Shown one piece after another: positions 55,660 to 64,000 of a DNA stretch of 64,000 bases. Under the pieces are notes generated by a model, which was not told the origin of the DNA, did no database searches, and saw nothing but the letters and a program-made list of their open reading frames with translations. Source of the stretch: Streptomyces sp. XM4193 (lineage in GTDB: Bacteria; Actinomycetota; Actinomycetes; Streptomycetales; Streptomycetaceae); assembly GCF_023072595.1 (NCBI RefSeq), contig NZ_JALLGK010000001.1, positions 1,550,001 through 1,614,000 on the forward strand. Direction: 5' to 3'. Both the position numbers and the translations under genes were made by a program. How positions within the stretch are numbered: position 1 is the stretch's first letter; every line of letters starts with the position of its first letter.

Positions 55660-57206
55660 GGGCCTCGTCCCACGCCGCCCGACGAGGCCGCGACCGCAAG
55701 GCCGAAGTGCTGATGCCCCTGCCGGGACGCCACCGGTTCGCGCCCGAGGACGCGCCGCGCGTCGCCGTACTGGGCGGTGGCATCGCCGGTCTCGCAGCAG
55801 CCACCGCGCTCGCCGAGCGCGGCGCACAGGTGGCGCTCTACGAACAGGGAGGGGCTCTGGGCGGCCGGCTCGCAGGCTGGCACACCAGGCTGACGGACGG
55901 GTCCTCGGTGACCATGAGTCGCGGATTCCACGCCTTCTTCCGGCAGTACTACAACCTTCGCGGCCTGCTGCGGCGAGCCGACCCCTCTCTCGTACGGCTC
56001 ACTCCGCTGCCCGACTACCCGCTGCGGCACAGCGGCGGTCTCACGGACAGCTTCGCCGGAGTCCCGCGCACTCCGCCGTTCAGCGCCCTCGGTTTCGCCG
56101 CTCTGAGCCCCACCTTCGGCTGGCGGGATCTCGCAGCCATCGATGCCCGGGCGGCGCTGCCGCTGTTCGACGTGCGCGTCCCCGAGGTGTACGCACGTTT
56201 CGACGGGGTCAGTGCCACCCGCTTCCTGGAGAGCGTCCGTTTCCCCGAGGCCGCGCACCACCTGGCGTTCGAGGTGTTCTCCCGCAGCTTCTTCGCCGAC
56301 CCGCGCGAACTGTCCGCCGCGGAAATGCTGTTGATGTTTCACGTCTACTTCCTCGGCTCCGCCGAGGGCCTGCTCTTCGACGTGCCGAACGAGCCCTTCC
56401 CCCGGGCGCTGTGGAACCCTCTCGGCGACTACCTCCAGCGGCTCGGGACGGACATCCGCACCGGCACCCCCGTGCGCAGTGTGCACCCGTGCGGCAGCGG
56501 AGCCGAGGTACGGACCGACACCGCTGGGGAGCGGTACGACGCGGTGGTCCTCGCGCTCGACGTCAACGGGCTGCGCCAGGTGGTGGCCGCTTCACCGGGG
56601 CTCGGCACCCCGGACTGGCGCGACGACATCGCCTCGCTGCGCACCGCCCCTCCGTTCCTCGTCTCCAGGCTCTGGCTCGACCGGCCGGTGCGGGCGGACC
56701 GTGCCGGGTTCCTCGGCACCAGCGGGTACGGCGGCCTGGACAACATCAGCGTCCTGGAGCGCTACGAGGGCGAAGCAGCCCGCTGGGCGGCCCGAACCGG
56801 CGGCTCCGTCGTGGAACTGCACGCCTACGCGGTGGAGGAGGAGGCAGCACGCGAGAGCATGCCGGGGAAGCTGACCGAGCAGCTGCACGAGGTGTACCCG
56901 GAGGTCCGCGAGGCGCGCGTGGTGGACGCACGGCACGAGTGGCGCTCCGACTGCCCCCTGTTCTCCGTCGGGACCCACCACCGGCGCCCCGCCGTGCGCA
57001 GCCCGCACCGCTGGTTGGCACTGGCGGGTGACGCGGTGCGAAGCGGTCTGCCCGTCGCGTTGATGGAACGAGCCGCCACCACCGGGTTCCTGGCGGCCAA
57101 CACCCTGCTGGCCGGCTGGGGTGTCCAGGGCCAGGTGCTGTGGACGGTCCCGAGAGCAGGCCGCTCCGCGGTGCTCCGGGCAGCCGCCGCGCACGCGAGG
57201 AACTGA
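55656..57206 (+). CDS. crtU: Beta-carotene desaturase/methyltransferase CrtU
   Basis: CrtU converts the beta-ionone ring to an aromatic trimethylphenyl ring with a methyl shift, giving isorenieratene. The 516-residue flavin-dependent protein is a member of the phytoene-desaturase-like superfamily. It has VAVLGGGIAGLAAATALAERGAQVALYEQGGALGGRLAGW at about residues 36-75 and a C-terminal LALAGDAVRSGLPVALMERAATTGFLAANTLL. A highly conserved SRGFHAFFRQYYN stands after the dinucleotide motif. GTG start overlaps the crtT stop. Confidence 0.95.
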   Translation: MRASSHAARRGRDRKAEVLMPLPGRHRFAPEDAPRVAVLGGGIAGLAAATALAERGAQVALYEQGGALGGRLAGWHTRLTDGSSVTMSRGFHAFFRQYYNLRGLLRRADPSLVRLTPLPDYPLRHSGGLTDSFAGVPRTPPFSALGFAALSPTFGWRDLAAIDARAALPLFDVRVPEVYARFDGVSATRFLESVRFPEAAHHLAFEVFSRSFFADPRELSAAEMLLMFHVYFLGSAEGLLFDVPNEPFPRALWNPLGDYLQRLGTDIRTGTPVRSVHPCGSGAEVRTDTAGERYDAVVLALDVNGLRQVVAASPGLGTPDWRDDIASLRTAPPFLVSRLWLDRPVRADRAGFLGTSGYGGLDNISVLERYEGEAARWAARTGGSVVELHAYAVEEEAARESMPGKLTEQLHEVYPEVREARVVDARHEWRSDCPLFSVGTHHRRPAVRSPHRWLALAGDAVRSGLPVALMERAATTGFLAANTLLAGWGVQGQVLWTVPRAGRSAVLRAAAAHARN

Positions 57207-57256
57207 CGTCGGCGTGAGCGGCCTCGCCCTCCGGGACCGCGGACGCGATCCGCTCC

Positions 57257-57289
57257 GGTTCCCCGGCTGCGGGGCTCAGCCGGGGAACC
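57257..57289. terminator. Perfect bidirectional terminator between the convergent crt operons
   Basis: GGTTCCCCGGCT (57257-57268) pairs with AGCCGGGGAACC (57278-57289). One arm overlaps the final codons of the Rieske gene, whose stop is 57276-57278, so the two operons share one hairpin for termination. Confidence 0.8.
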
Positions 57290-58280
57290 GTCCCGTACTG
57301 CGCAGCGCCCAGCGACGCTCGGCGTAGGCCAGATCATCGCGCCACAGACGACCGGCCGCGCGGCGCATCAACGACCTCAGAACGGGGGCCCCGGCCCTGG
57401 CGAGAGCGAAGCCCCGCCGGTCGGAGGCGGCGACGACCGCCTCGATCACGGCAGTCCGTGGACGCCCGTCGCCCTCGGCTGTGAGTGGCGTGGCATGCGT
57501 CTCCACCACCGAGGTGGCTCCTTCGCCCTCGATGATCCGCATGATCACCGTACGCGCATCGGGCGCGGTGAACTCCGCCCGCACCGGGACCACCAGACGG
57601 CCGGTCACCCGGAAGGACACATCCACGACGAACGCGTCCTCGTCCGCCCCCTGCGGCGATCGCACCACCGTCAGGTCCACGAACGAGTACGGGTGGAACC
57701 ACGATCCGTGCCAGGGGTCGAGCCGGTTGGCGATCACGTCCTGCGGTTCGCACCGCCCCGATGCGGTGAAGACAGCGTCCAAGCCGCTGCCCGGCGCGGG
57801 ACGAACCGGCACGGTCGGTGCCGCCGAGGGCTCTTCGCCCCCGACCGCGTCCAGCCGTACCCAGACGAGCACCCCGTCGTCGTACACGGGGTAGGGCTCC
57901 CAGCCGGCGAACGGCTTGCCGTTCAGCGCCAGTCCGTGCCAGTGGCACACGAGAGTGCCGCACACCACCCGGCTGTCGCGCAGCGGTGCACCGAGGTGCG
58001 GGCAGGCTCCGGGACCGGCGTGCAGTTCGCCCGTCGAGGTACGCCACAGCACCATCTCGACCCCGCCCACTGTCCGACCGCGCGGGCCTGCGCCGACGCG
58101 TACGTCGCGGGAAGCACCCACGACGAACCAGTTGCCCGAAGGCCGTGCCGAAGCCCGATTGAGGGCGTCGGCGATCAGCGACGGACGCGCCTCCCGCCAG
58201 GTCGGCGTCTGGCGGCCGCTGTCCGGCCCGCGGCGGCGCAGCGGCGGTGTCCAACGGGCCCTGTCGGCTCGGTCGTTCAC
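57276..58280 (-). CDS. Rieske non-heme iron oxygenase-like protein of the carotenoid cluster
   Basis: This 334-residue protein has a Rieske 2Fe-2S domain with ligands C93, H95, C112 and H115 (ACPHLGAPL and LVCHWHGL). A C-terminal domain holds RLDPWHGSWFHPYSF, where D188, H191 and H196 fit the mononuclear iron triad of Rieske oxygenases. The C-terminal region resembles DUF5914, which I recall from Streptomyces carotenoid clusters. The inferred role is hydroxylation or another oxidation of the aromatic carotenoid. The GTG start at 58280 is 14 bases after the crtB stop, so it is the last gene of the crtEIB operon. No reductase partner is encoded nearby. Confidence 0.85.
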   Translation of the reverse strand: MNDRADRARWTPPLRRRGPDSGRQTPTWREARPSLIADALNRASARPSGNWFVVGASRDVRVGAGPRGRTVGGVEMVLWRTSTGELHAGPGACPHLGAPLRDSRVVCGTLVCHWHGLALNGKPFAGWEPYPVYDDGVLVWVRLDAVGGEEPSAAPTVPVRPAPGSGLDAVFTASGRCEPQDVIANRLDPWHGSWFHPYSFVDLTVVRSPQGADEDAFVVDVSFRVTGRLVVPVRAEFTAPDARTVIMRIIEGEGATSVVETHATPLTAEGDGRPRTAVIEAVVAASDRRGFALARAGAPVLRSLMRRAAGRLWRDDLAYAERRWALRSTGRFPG

Positions 58281-58293
58281 TACCCGGTCGCTT

Positions 58294-59277
58294 TCACTGA
58301 GGAGCGGCTCCGTCCGCCGGCTTCCGCGGCCGGGCGCCTGGGACGCGTGCCCGCCACCGGGCGCCGACCACGCGCAGGGCACCGGCTGCGGCCGTGGCGG
58401 CCCGGCGTCCGTGCGATACCACCGCGCGGCGGTGCAGCACCGTGTACTGCTGGTCCGCGATCGCGTCGAGGATGCCGCTGTACAGCGTGAACGCGGTCTG
58501 GATACAGGGGCGTACGCGCGGGTCGAGCATGGCGATGCCCGGCTCGGCCTCGCGGTACACCTCGCGCGTCATGGCCTCCACCGCGACCAGCGCCGCGCGG
58601 ATCCGCGGGTCCTGGCGACCGGTGCGGCGGCTCCACCTGAGGAGCGGTCGGTCCACGCCGTGGGCGGCGAGCAGGTCGGCGGGCAGGTAGACGCGGCCCC
58701 GCTCCAGGTCCTCTCCCACGTCGCGCAGGAAGTTGGTGAGCTGGAACGCGACGCCCAGGGCCGCGGCGTGTGGTGCCGCCTCTTCGCGCGGAACGACGGT
58801 CCCGAGCACCGGCAGCATCTGCAGCCCGATGACGGCGGCCGAGCCGTGCATGTAGACCCGCAGGTCGGCGTAGGTCGGGTAGTCCGTGACGCTGAGGTCG
58901 CTGCGCATCGAGGCCAGGAAGTCGGCGAACAGGGCGTGGTTGATGCTGTACCGGGCGGCGGTGTCGGCCACGGCGCGGACCACGGGTTCCTCTCCGCCGC
59001 CGCCCCGCAACTCCCGCGTGAGTTCGGTCTCCAGACGGTGCAGCCGTCGGTCACGCTCGTCCGGGGTCAGGCGCTGGTCGAAGTCGTCCACGATGTCGTC
59101 CGCCCAGCGTGCGAAGCCGTACAACGCGTGCACTGCGCTCCGGCGCTCCGCGGGGAGGAGCCGTGCGGCCAGGAAGTAGGTGCGGCCATGGCGGGCGTTG
59201 AGCTGTCGGCACCGGGTGTAGGCGGTGCACAGAGCGGGATCGGTGATCCCCGCGGCGGCCAGTTCACGACGGGTCAT
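58294..59277 (-). CDS. crtB: Phytoene synthase CrtB
   Basis: CrtB joins two GGPP molecules head to head into phytoene. The 327-residue protein has the first aspartate-rich motif in [18 protein letters not shown] near residues 51-68 and the second in [23 protein letters not shown] near 155-177. Both fit squalene/phytoene synthases. It overlaps the 3' end of crtI (start 59277, crtI stop 59264), so the three genes crtE, crtI and crtB are tightly coupled. Confidence 0.96.
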   Translation of the reverse strand: MTRRELAAAGITDPALCTAYTRCRQLNARHGRTYFLAARLLPAERRSAVHALYGFARWADDIVDDFDQRLTPDERDRRLHRLETELTRELRGGGGEEPVVRAVADTAARYSINHALFADFLASMRSDLSVTDYPTYADLRVYMHGSAAVIGLQMLPVLGTVVPREEAAPHAAALGVAFQLTNFLRDVGEDLERGRVYLPADLLAAHGVDRPLLRWSRRTGRQDPRIRAALVAVEAMTREVYREAEPGIAMLDPRVRPCIQTAFTLYSGILDAIADQQYTVLHRRAVVSHGRRAATAAAGALRVVGARWRARVPGARPRKPADGAAPQ

Positions 59278-60832
59278 GGGAGCCTTTCACAGCCGAGGCG
59301 GGCACGTTTCGGGCAGCCGATGGTGGCGGTGCAAGCAGTGGGCGGCGCGGGAGGCCGCCGGTGACGCGGGCGGCGGCGAGCTTGCCGCTGATGAGTACGG
59401 TCGGCACACCTACGCCCGGAGTGGTTCCGCAGCCGGCGAGCACGACGTTGTCGAGTCCGCGCACCAGGTTGCGCGGTCGGAACGGGCCGGTCTGGGCGAA
59501 CGTGTGCGAGACGGAGAAGGGGCTGCCGGCCGCGTGCCCCTGTGCTGTCCAGTCCAACGGCGTCACCAGCAGCTCCTCCTGAACGCTGGCCCCGAACTCT
59601 TCGAGTCCTCGGCGTTCCAGTTCGGCGGCGAGGTTGTCCCGGTAGCGCGGCCCCAGGTCGCGCCAGGCAGCGGCGGAGGGCCCGACGGCAGTGTTCGGGC
59701 AGGGAGCCAGGACGTAATGCAGGTGCCGTCCGGGCGGTGCCAGAGTGGGATCGTGCGTGGTCGAGCGGGTGATGAGCAGAGAAGGGTCACTCATCAGCTG
59801 CCCCGTGCGGGTCAGTTCGTCGAAAGTCCGCTCCCACGCGTTGCCGAAGGAGAGCGTGTGGTGCGCGAGGCCGGGCCAGGTGCGGTCCGTCCCGGCGTGC
59901 AGGATCACGGCTGACGGTGCGTGGCGCAGGCGGACCGGGCGCCGCGGGCTTCGTCCCAGGAGTTGGTGGGCGGTGGACATCTCGCAGGACAGCACCACCG
60001 CGTCGCAGGGGATCCGCTCTCCGGTGGCCAGCCGTACGGCGCGCACTCGGCCGGACGAGCGCTCCAGCTCGTTCACTTCGGCCGACCAGCGCATGTCGGC
60101 GCCCGCGTCGGCGGCTGCTTCGGCCATCGCGCGCGGCAGAGCGTGCATGCCGCCTCGGGGGAACCAGACACCGGCCACGGTGTCCATGTAGGCGATCACG
60201 GCGTAGGCGGCGAGAGCGCGCGCGGGAGCGACGCCGGCGTACAGGGCCTGGAAGGAGAAGATGCGGCGCAGGCGGGAGTCGGAGAGGAAGTGCCCGATGC
60301 GCCTGTCCAGCCGTCCGAATCCGCCCAGAGCAGCCAGACGGGCAAGATCCGGGTGAAGGAGCTGGAAGGGCGAGTCGAAGTTCGTGTCGATGAAGCGCCG
60401 CATCTGAGCCCGGTAGATGTGCTCCAGCCAGCGTCGCAGCCGGCGGTAGCCCGCGGCCTGCGCGGGACCGGCGAAACGTCGCACCTCCTCTTCCATCGCC
60501 GCACCGTCGGTGTGCACGTCCAGCGAGCCGCCGTCCGCGAAGTGCGCGCGATAGGCCGGGTGCAGCGCCACCAGCTGCACACGGCTGTGCAGGCTGTCGC
60601 CGACCGCGGCGAAGGCTTCGTCGGCCAGATGCGGCATGGTCAGCACCGTGGGGCCGGTGTCCACCCGGTAGCCGCGGAGATCGATCTGCCCCGCCCGCCC
60701 GCCAGGCCCCGCGTCCCGTTCGACGACCGTGACCCGGCGTCCGGCGCCCAGCAGGTGCAGGGCACAGGCGAGACCGGACAACCCTGCGCCGACGACGACC
60801 ACGTGGTCGGTCGGCCCGCTGACCGTCTTCAC
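59264..60832 (-). CDS. crtI: Phytoene desaturase CrtI
   Basis: CrtI carries out four desaturations from phytoene to lycopene, using FAD. The 522-residue protein has the dinucleotide motif [29 protein letters not shown] near residues 10-38, the [14 protein letters not shown] block and the bacterial-type desaturase signature at the C-terminus ([26 protein letters not shown]). Start is GTG 60832, overlapping the crtE stop (GTGA). Confidence 0.96.
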   Translation of the reverse strand: MKTVSGPTDHVVVVGAGLSGLACALHLLGAGRRVTVVERDAGPGGRAGQIDLRGYRVDTGPTVLTMPHLADEAFAAVGDSLHSRVQLVALHPAYRAHFADGGSLDVHTDGAAMEEEVRRFAGPAQAAGYRRLRRWLEHIYRAQMRRFIDTNFDSPFQLLHPDLARLAALGGFGRLDRRIGHFLSDSRLRRIFSFQALYAGVAPARALAAYAVIAYMDTVAGVWFPRGGMHALPRAMAEAAADAGADMRWSAEVNELERSSGRVRAVRLATGERIPCDAVVLSCEMSTAHQLLGRSPRRPVRLRHAPSAVILHAGTDRTWPGLAHHTLSFGNAWERTFDELTRTGQLMSDPSLLITRSTTHDPTLAPPGRHLHYVLAPCPNTAVGPSAAAWRDLGPRYRDNLAAELERRGLEEFGASVQEELLVTPLDWTAQGHAAGSPFSVSHTFAQTGPFRPRNLVRGLDNVVLAGCGTTPGVGVPTVLISGKLAAARVTGGLPRRPLLAPPPSAARNVPASAVKGSHDPS

Positions 60833-62370
60833 CGCTCCTCCTCGATGTGGGACGCGGTGGTGCCCGTGGCCCGTTCGACCAAGGCGGCGAAGTCCTCCTG
60901 CACGGCCCGTTCCGCGCCGGTCCTCTCGAAGTGCCGCAGGCTCCCGGCCGTCAGCTCCGCGATCTTCGCCTCGACCAGGGCACGCGCCCCGGTCCGTTCC
61001 AGCGCCTGCCGCATACGCTCCACATCGTGATGCGGCCGGGTGGCAACACCAGCGGTGAGTGCGTCGGTCGCGTCCCTGTCACCGCTGGTCTCCGCTCGGG
61101 TGAGCCCGACAGCGAGCAAGTACGTGAGCTTTCGCGAGCGCAGGTCTTCGTCGGCCGGCTTGCCCGTCAGCTCAGGGTTGCCGAATGCGCCGACGAGGTC
61201 GTCCCGGAGTTGGAACGCCAGGCCGGCGCACCGGCCGGCGGAGCGCAGGGCGTCCAGGGTGTGCCGGTCGGCGGCAGCCACCGAAGCGCCCAGCGCCAGC
61301 GGGCGCGCCACGGTGTACAGGGCGCTCTTGAGGGTCGCGATGGTCACGGCCTCGTCGAGGCCGGACGCGCCCGTCGCCTGCGCGTGGATGTCTCGGTACT
61401 GCCCGGCGACCATCTCGCCCCGCATGGCCCGCCACTCACTGTGGAGGCGGCTGCCGTGAGGCGAGGCGAGGGCCGTTTCCGCCAGCAGGTCGTCCGCCCA
61501 GACCAGCGCCAGGTCTCCCGCGAGTACCGCGGCGGCCGTTCCGAACGCCTCCGACGGCCCGGTCATCCTCGCGGCACTGTGTCGGCGCGCGAACTCGACG
61601 TGCAAGGTGGGCGCGCCTCGGCGTACGGGCGAGCCGTCCATCACGTCGTCGTGGAGGAGAGCGCACGCCTGGACGAGTTCGAGGGCCGCCCCGACGTGGA
61701 GGACGGCCGTTGCGTCTCCCGAGCCGCCTGCAGCCCGCCAGCCGCACCAGGCGAACGCTGTTCGCAGCCGTTTCCCGCCGCGCTGGACGAAGGCACTGAC
61801 CCGGTGGGCGACGTCATGGGCGTGGACGGGGTCGATGCGGCGGGCCCGGCGCAGTTCCGTACCCAGTACCTGTGCGAGGACCGCCTCGACGGCCTTCGCG
61901 GTGCCGACGGCGGTGAGCGGACCCTCGGCACCGTATCCGGCTCTGCTCTCCCCGCCCTCGCATCTCTCGATGAACCGCTTGAAGGCGTGAAGATCGCCGC
62001 TGAGCTGTCGCTGTACGAAGCCGAGGGTGTCGACGGTGGTCTCGGCTGTGCCGTGGGGGGCGCAGTCCAACCGCAGCAGGACCTTGGTGAGGTTGTCGTC
62101 GATGTAGTGGAAGGTGGCGACGACGGTCTGCTTGGCGTCGCCTGCACCAATCGTCCAGGCGACACGTTCGTCGGGGATCTGCTCGGTGATCTCCGTGAAC
62201 GAGCGCGCGACACCGCCGATCCGCGTCTCCCCGCGCGTGAGGACGTCGGTGCGCTGACCGATGGACTCGGTACTGTCCACGGACAGGGGGAGGTCCCCGA
62301 ACCGGGTCCACTGGTGGTAGGCCGTATGGACGTCGACGTTGACCTCGATGGACTCTTCGACCTGCGACAC
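60829..62370 (-). CDS. crtE: GGPP synthase CrtE with N-terminal SRPBCC domain (fusion)
   Basis: This 513-residue protein combines two domains. Residues 1-145 form an SRPBCC/cyclase-like domain (VSQVEESIEVNVDVHTAYHQWTRFGDLPLSV to GFVQRQLSGDLHAFKRFIERCEGG). From about 150 it is a polyprenyl diphosphate synthase, with the first aspartate-rich motif DDVMD at 241-245 and the second DDLVG at 390-394, which makes geranylgeranyl diphosphate for the carotenoids. The GTG at 62370 is preferred because GAGG stands seven to ten bases upstream; ATG 62439 is possible. There is no ATG, GTG or TTG codon in frame between the end of the SRPBCC domain and DDVMD, so the synthase cannot be made separately. The fusion appears unusual for CrtE; the lipid-binding domain's role is unknown. 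Confidence 0.9.
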   Translation of the reverse strand: MSQVEESIEVNVDVHTAYHQWTRFGDLPLSVDSTESIGQRTDVLTRGETRIGGVARSFTEITEQIPDERVAWTIGAGDAKQTVVATFHYIDDNLTKVLLRLDCAPHGTAETTVDTLGFVQRQLSGDLHAFKRFIERCEGGESRAGYGAEGPLTAVGTAKAVEAVLAQVLGTELRRARRIDPVHAHDVAHRVSAFVQRGGKRLRTAFAWCGWRAAGGSGDATAVLHVGAALELVQACALLHDDVMDGSPVRRGAPTLHVEFARRHSAARMTGPSEAFGTAAAVLAGDLALVWADDLLAETALASPHGSRLHSEWRAMRGEMVAGQYRDIHAQATGASGLDEAVTIATLKSALYTVARPLALGASVAAADRHTLDALRSAGRCAGLAFQLRDDLVGAFGNPELTGKPADEDLRSRKLTYLLAVGLTRAETSGDRDATDALTAGVATRPHHDVERMRQALERTGARALVEAKIAELTAGSLRHFERTGAERAVQEDFAALVERATGTTASHIEEER

Positions 62371-62442
62371 AGATAGACCTCGCTTCTTGCTAGAGGCTGC
62401 GACACCACCGCGGTAGCACGAGGCGGACGTTTCATTCATGCT

Positions 62443-62452
62443 TGTCCGTGTT
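62443..62452 (-). promoter_or_regulatory. Shared motif AACACGGACA upstream of crtE
   Basis: The ten-base motif AACACGGACA, read on the minus strand, stands 72 bases before the proposed crtE start. The same motif precedes the opposite crt operon. It is within GGGAAGAACACGGACAAG here. Confidence 0.4.
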
Positions 62453-62600
62453 CTTCCCGCCTTGTCTTCGCGCTGCGCCGCCTGGCCGGGGAGTCGCTCC
62501 AACAGCCGAACAAGTCGTCGCCCTGTGCCGCACGTGAGTGCCGAGCAGACCCCGGCAGGGAAACCCGTCGGCTTGGGAGGAGAGAGGGTCGGTGCCGGAG

Positions 62601-62909
62601 CTATCCGGTCTGTTCCAGTTGGCGCAGGCAGTCGTTCCAGCGTTGGCGTCGTTCGGCTGCGGTCTGTTCCCACCAAGCTGTGCCGCGTTCGCCCAGCCCC
62701 GTCTTCGCGACCTTCACACGGCCTCGTGCCGCTCTTCGGAGGTCTTCGTCGTCACCCGCGGCGGCCACGGCCCGGCGGGCGGACATCAGGTGGTGGATCA
62801 GGCGCTGTTTCACGGCCTCGGGCACCAGGGGATCGGTGGCTCGCCAGCGTCGCCCCCTGATGATGACGTAGTGGCCGTCTGCTGTGCGCTGCACGTTCCT
62901 TGTCGCCAC
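62601..62909 (-). CDS. Small basic protein of unknown function
   Basis: The C-terminal about 90 residues of this 102-residue protein read as a compact basic domain: HYVIIRGRRWRATDPLVPEAVKQRLIHHLMSARRAVAAA... GRVKVAKTGLGERGTAWWEQTAAERRQRWNDCLRQLEQ. The pattern matches small Streptomyces proteins often labelled as Tol-like biopolymer transporters; that label is doubtful. The start is uncertain. I used the GTG at 62909, just before the conserved part. It lies upstream of crtE on the same strand but is probably separate. Confidence 0.65.
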   Translation of the reverse strand: MATRNVQRTADGHYVIIRGRRWRATDPLVPEAVKQRLIHHLMSARRAVAAAGDDEDLRRAARGRVKVAKTGLGERGTAWWEQTAAERRQRWNDCLRQLEQTG

Positions 62910-63258
62910 GAAGCCATCGTCACCCGCTCCGCGGGCCGACGCACGGGCGGCCGGCGGCGCCTGCCCGGCAGTCGACTCGGGGTGGGCGGCCGGCTCCGTC
63001 TCGTCGGTGCGGAGGCGTGTGCGTCTCCGGACTGGTTGAGGGGTGCGGGTGGCTACCGGCGAAAAGGAGTTGCGGCTGCCTGCTGGGGCTGTGACAGCCT
63101 TCCGGGCCGGGCGCGGCGTTCTCCGGGTCTCGCTGGAGACGTGGGTTCCCCGGTTGACGCTGGGCCGCGAAGGCAGCACCGGTACGAAAAAGAGACGCTG
63201 CCCGGCCGCGCCGTCACCTCTGTGACGGCGGAGCGGTGCGGTGCGAAGGGAGACGAGG
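62910..63258. other. Divergent promoter region before the last two genes
   Basis: A 349-base gap between divergent genes. It contains a 9-bp hairpin CGCCGTCAC-CTCT-GTGACGGCG (63209-63230) that may be a leader structure for the plus-strand gene. No gene is seen. Confidence 0.5.
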
Positions 63259-64000
63259 TTGAGTTCGAAGGAAGACGCGGGGGAAACAGGCAACGGTCGG
63301 GCGGACGATGAGGAACTCGTCCTCGGGCTGGTCGCCGACCCGGGTCTGGCGGCAGAACTTGTAAACGCGATCGGGCAGGAGCTGCCTGCTCTGCTCGCGG
63401 AGCGAGAAGGCCGCCGGGAGCGTTGGCGGGTGGAGACCTCGTCGCAGCTGCTGCCCCTGGACGAGAAAGGTTCGTTGCCGCTGCTCGACATCGGGCGGCG
63501 GCAGCGCGAGGAGCAGGGCTGGGACGTCACCGTCCTGCTGACCGAGTTGCCGCGTTGGGCGGGCAAGCAGCCGATCCTCGCCGACTATCACCCCGATTGC
63601 GGGGTCGGCCTTGTGTCGTTGCCTGCCTTGGGGGCAGTTCGGGTGCGCAGCCGGGCGTGCGACACCATCGCGTACGTGGTGGCCGGGCGTCTCGGAAACG
63701 GTGGGGGTGCGCCTTCCGCGACCACGGAAGCGCGAAGGGAACGAGAGCTCGCCGGGCCCTTGCCGGGATTCTCCTACGAGATCATCAGTGACAGCGAGAA
63801 GGGGAGCGCCGACAACGAGGAGCACGGCGAGGAGCACAACGAGGAGCACGGCGAGGAGACCGACGTACAGCTCGGCTCCCGGGGCGAATCGCTGCACATG
63901 GTGTCGAGAGGTGCGCGTGGGAAGCTGCGGCTACTGACCGGGATGGTCAGGGCGAACCGTCCCTGGCGACTGGTCCCCAGCCTCTCGCCTGCGTTGGCAG
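63259..64000 (+). CDS. Predicted membrane-associated protein, 3' truncated by window edge
   Basis: The plus frame from TTG 63259 is open to the window end. A good site GAAGGGAGACGAGG precedes the TTG. The visible 247 residues contain DDEELVLGLVADPGLAAELVNAIGQELPALLAER and a second block WDVTVLLTELPRWAGKQPILADYHPDCGVGLVSLPALGAVRVR. This pattern recalls a Streptomyces family of large membrane proteins, where membrane segments follow later. Between residues 181 and 198 is a Glu/His-rich repeat (NEEHGEEHNEEHGEE). The last visible stretch KLRLLTGMVRANRPWRLVPSLSPAL precedes a likely membrane part outside the window. Function is unknown. Confidence 0.75.
   Translation, partial: MSSKEDAGETGNGRADDEELVLGLVADPGLAAELVNAIGQELPALLAEREGRRERWRVETSSQLLPLDEKGSLPLLDIGRRQREEQGWDVTVLLTELPRWAGKQPILADYHPDCGVGLVSLPALGAVRVRSRACDTIAYVVAGRLGNGGGAPSATTEARRERELAGPLPGFSYEIISDSEKGSADNEEHGEEHNEEHGEETDVQLGSRGESLHMVSRGARGKLRLLTGMVRANRPWRLVPSLSPALA

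Noticed and set aside
53696..57206. A cluster for a non-aromatic carotenoid ending at beta-carotene.
   Set aside because: crtU is present and intact, with crtT beside it, so the product should go on to an aromatic carotenoid.
60847..62376. Plus-strand 509-codon frame opposite crtE.
   Set aside because: It lacks motifs and lies in the shadow of the fusion protein, which has both catalytic aspartate motifs.

Overview
The window is very GC-rich DNA with GTG and TTG starts, stop/start overlaps of the ATGA and GTGA type, a mycothiol gene (mca) and typical Streptomyces small proteins. It comes from an actinomycete, most probably Streptomyces or a close relative. I see no tRNA, rRNA, CRISPR array, insertion sequence or phage genes.

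Region 1 (1-19.2 kb) is the 3' end of a non-ribosomal peptide synthetase gene that began before the window. It encodes five modules, (C)-A-T / C-A-T-E / C-A-T / C-A-T / C-A-T-TE. The first adenylation domain has the serine code DVWHFSLVDK and the last has an Asp/Asn-like code. Modules 3 and 4 are a mosaic tandem duplication with a 3168-bp period. A double-hotdog dehydratase-like gene overlaps the NRPS stop codon.

Region 2 (19.2-47.1 kb) is mostly chromosomal housekeeping and small transport or regulatory genes: msrA, a membrane-anchored unknown, metB, a sigma-like factor with a small membrane protein, a MarR regulator divergent from an ACT-type threonine dehydratase, a DrrAB-like ABC exporter, greA, a DUF4307-like protein, mca, a large STAND/TPR protein, a second ABC pair, a YjbR-like protein, a flavin monooxygenase with its FMN reductase, a broken TetR gene beside a membrane protein, a serine hydrolase, two fluoride-channel genes, a nucleoside/guanine deaminase and an iron-sulfur photolyase.

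Region 3 (47.5-52.6 kb) is a three-gene xanthine-dehydrogenase-type operon (xdhA-xdhB-xdhC, minus strand). It is preceded by a textbook vegetative promoter and a 25-codon open reading frame with an excellent ribosome binding site, which looks like an unannotated leader peptide.

Region 4 (53-62.4 kb) is an aromatic-carotenoid (isorenieratene-type) cluster made of two convergent operons. On the plus strand are SDR-crtY-crtT-crtU; on the minus strand are crtE-crtI-crtB-Rieske oxygenase. They meet at a perfect hairpin. GGPP made by CrtE is condensed to phytoene (CrtB), desaturated to lycopene (CrtI), cyclised to beta-carotene (CrtY) and converted to aromatic end groups (CrtU). The SDR and Rieske proteins suggest an extra oxidation of the product. 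CrtE is fused in frame to an N-terminal SRPBCC lipid-binding domain, and the two operons share a ten-base motif upstream of their first genes. The window ends in a small unknown gene and a partial membrane-protein gene.
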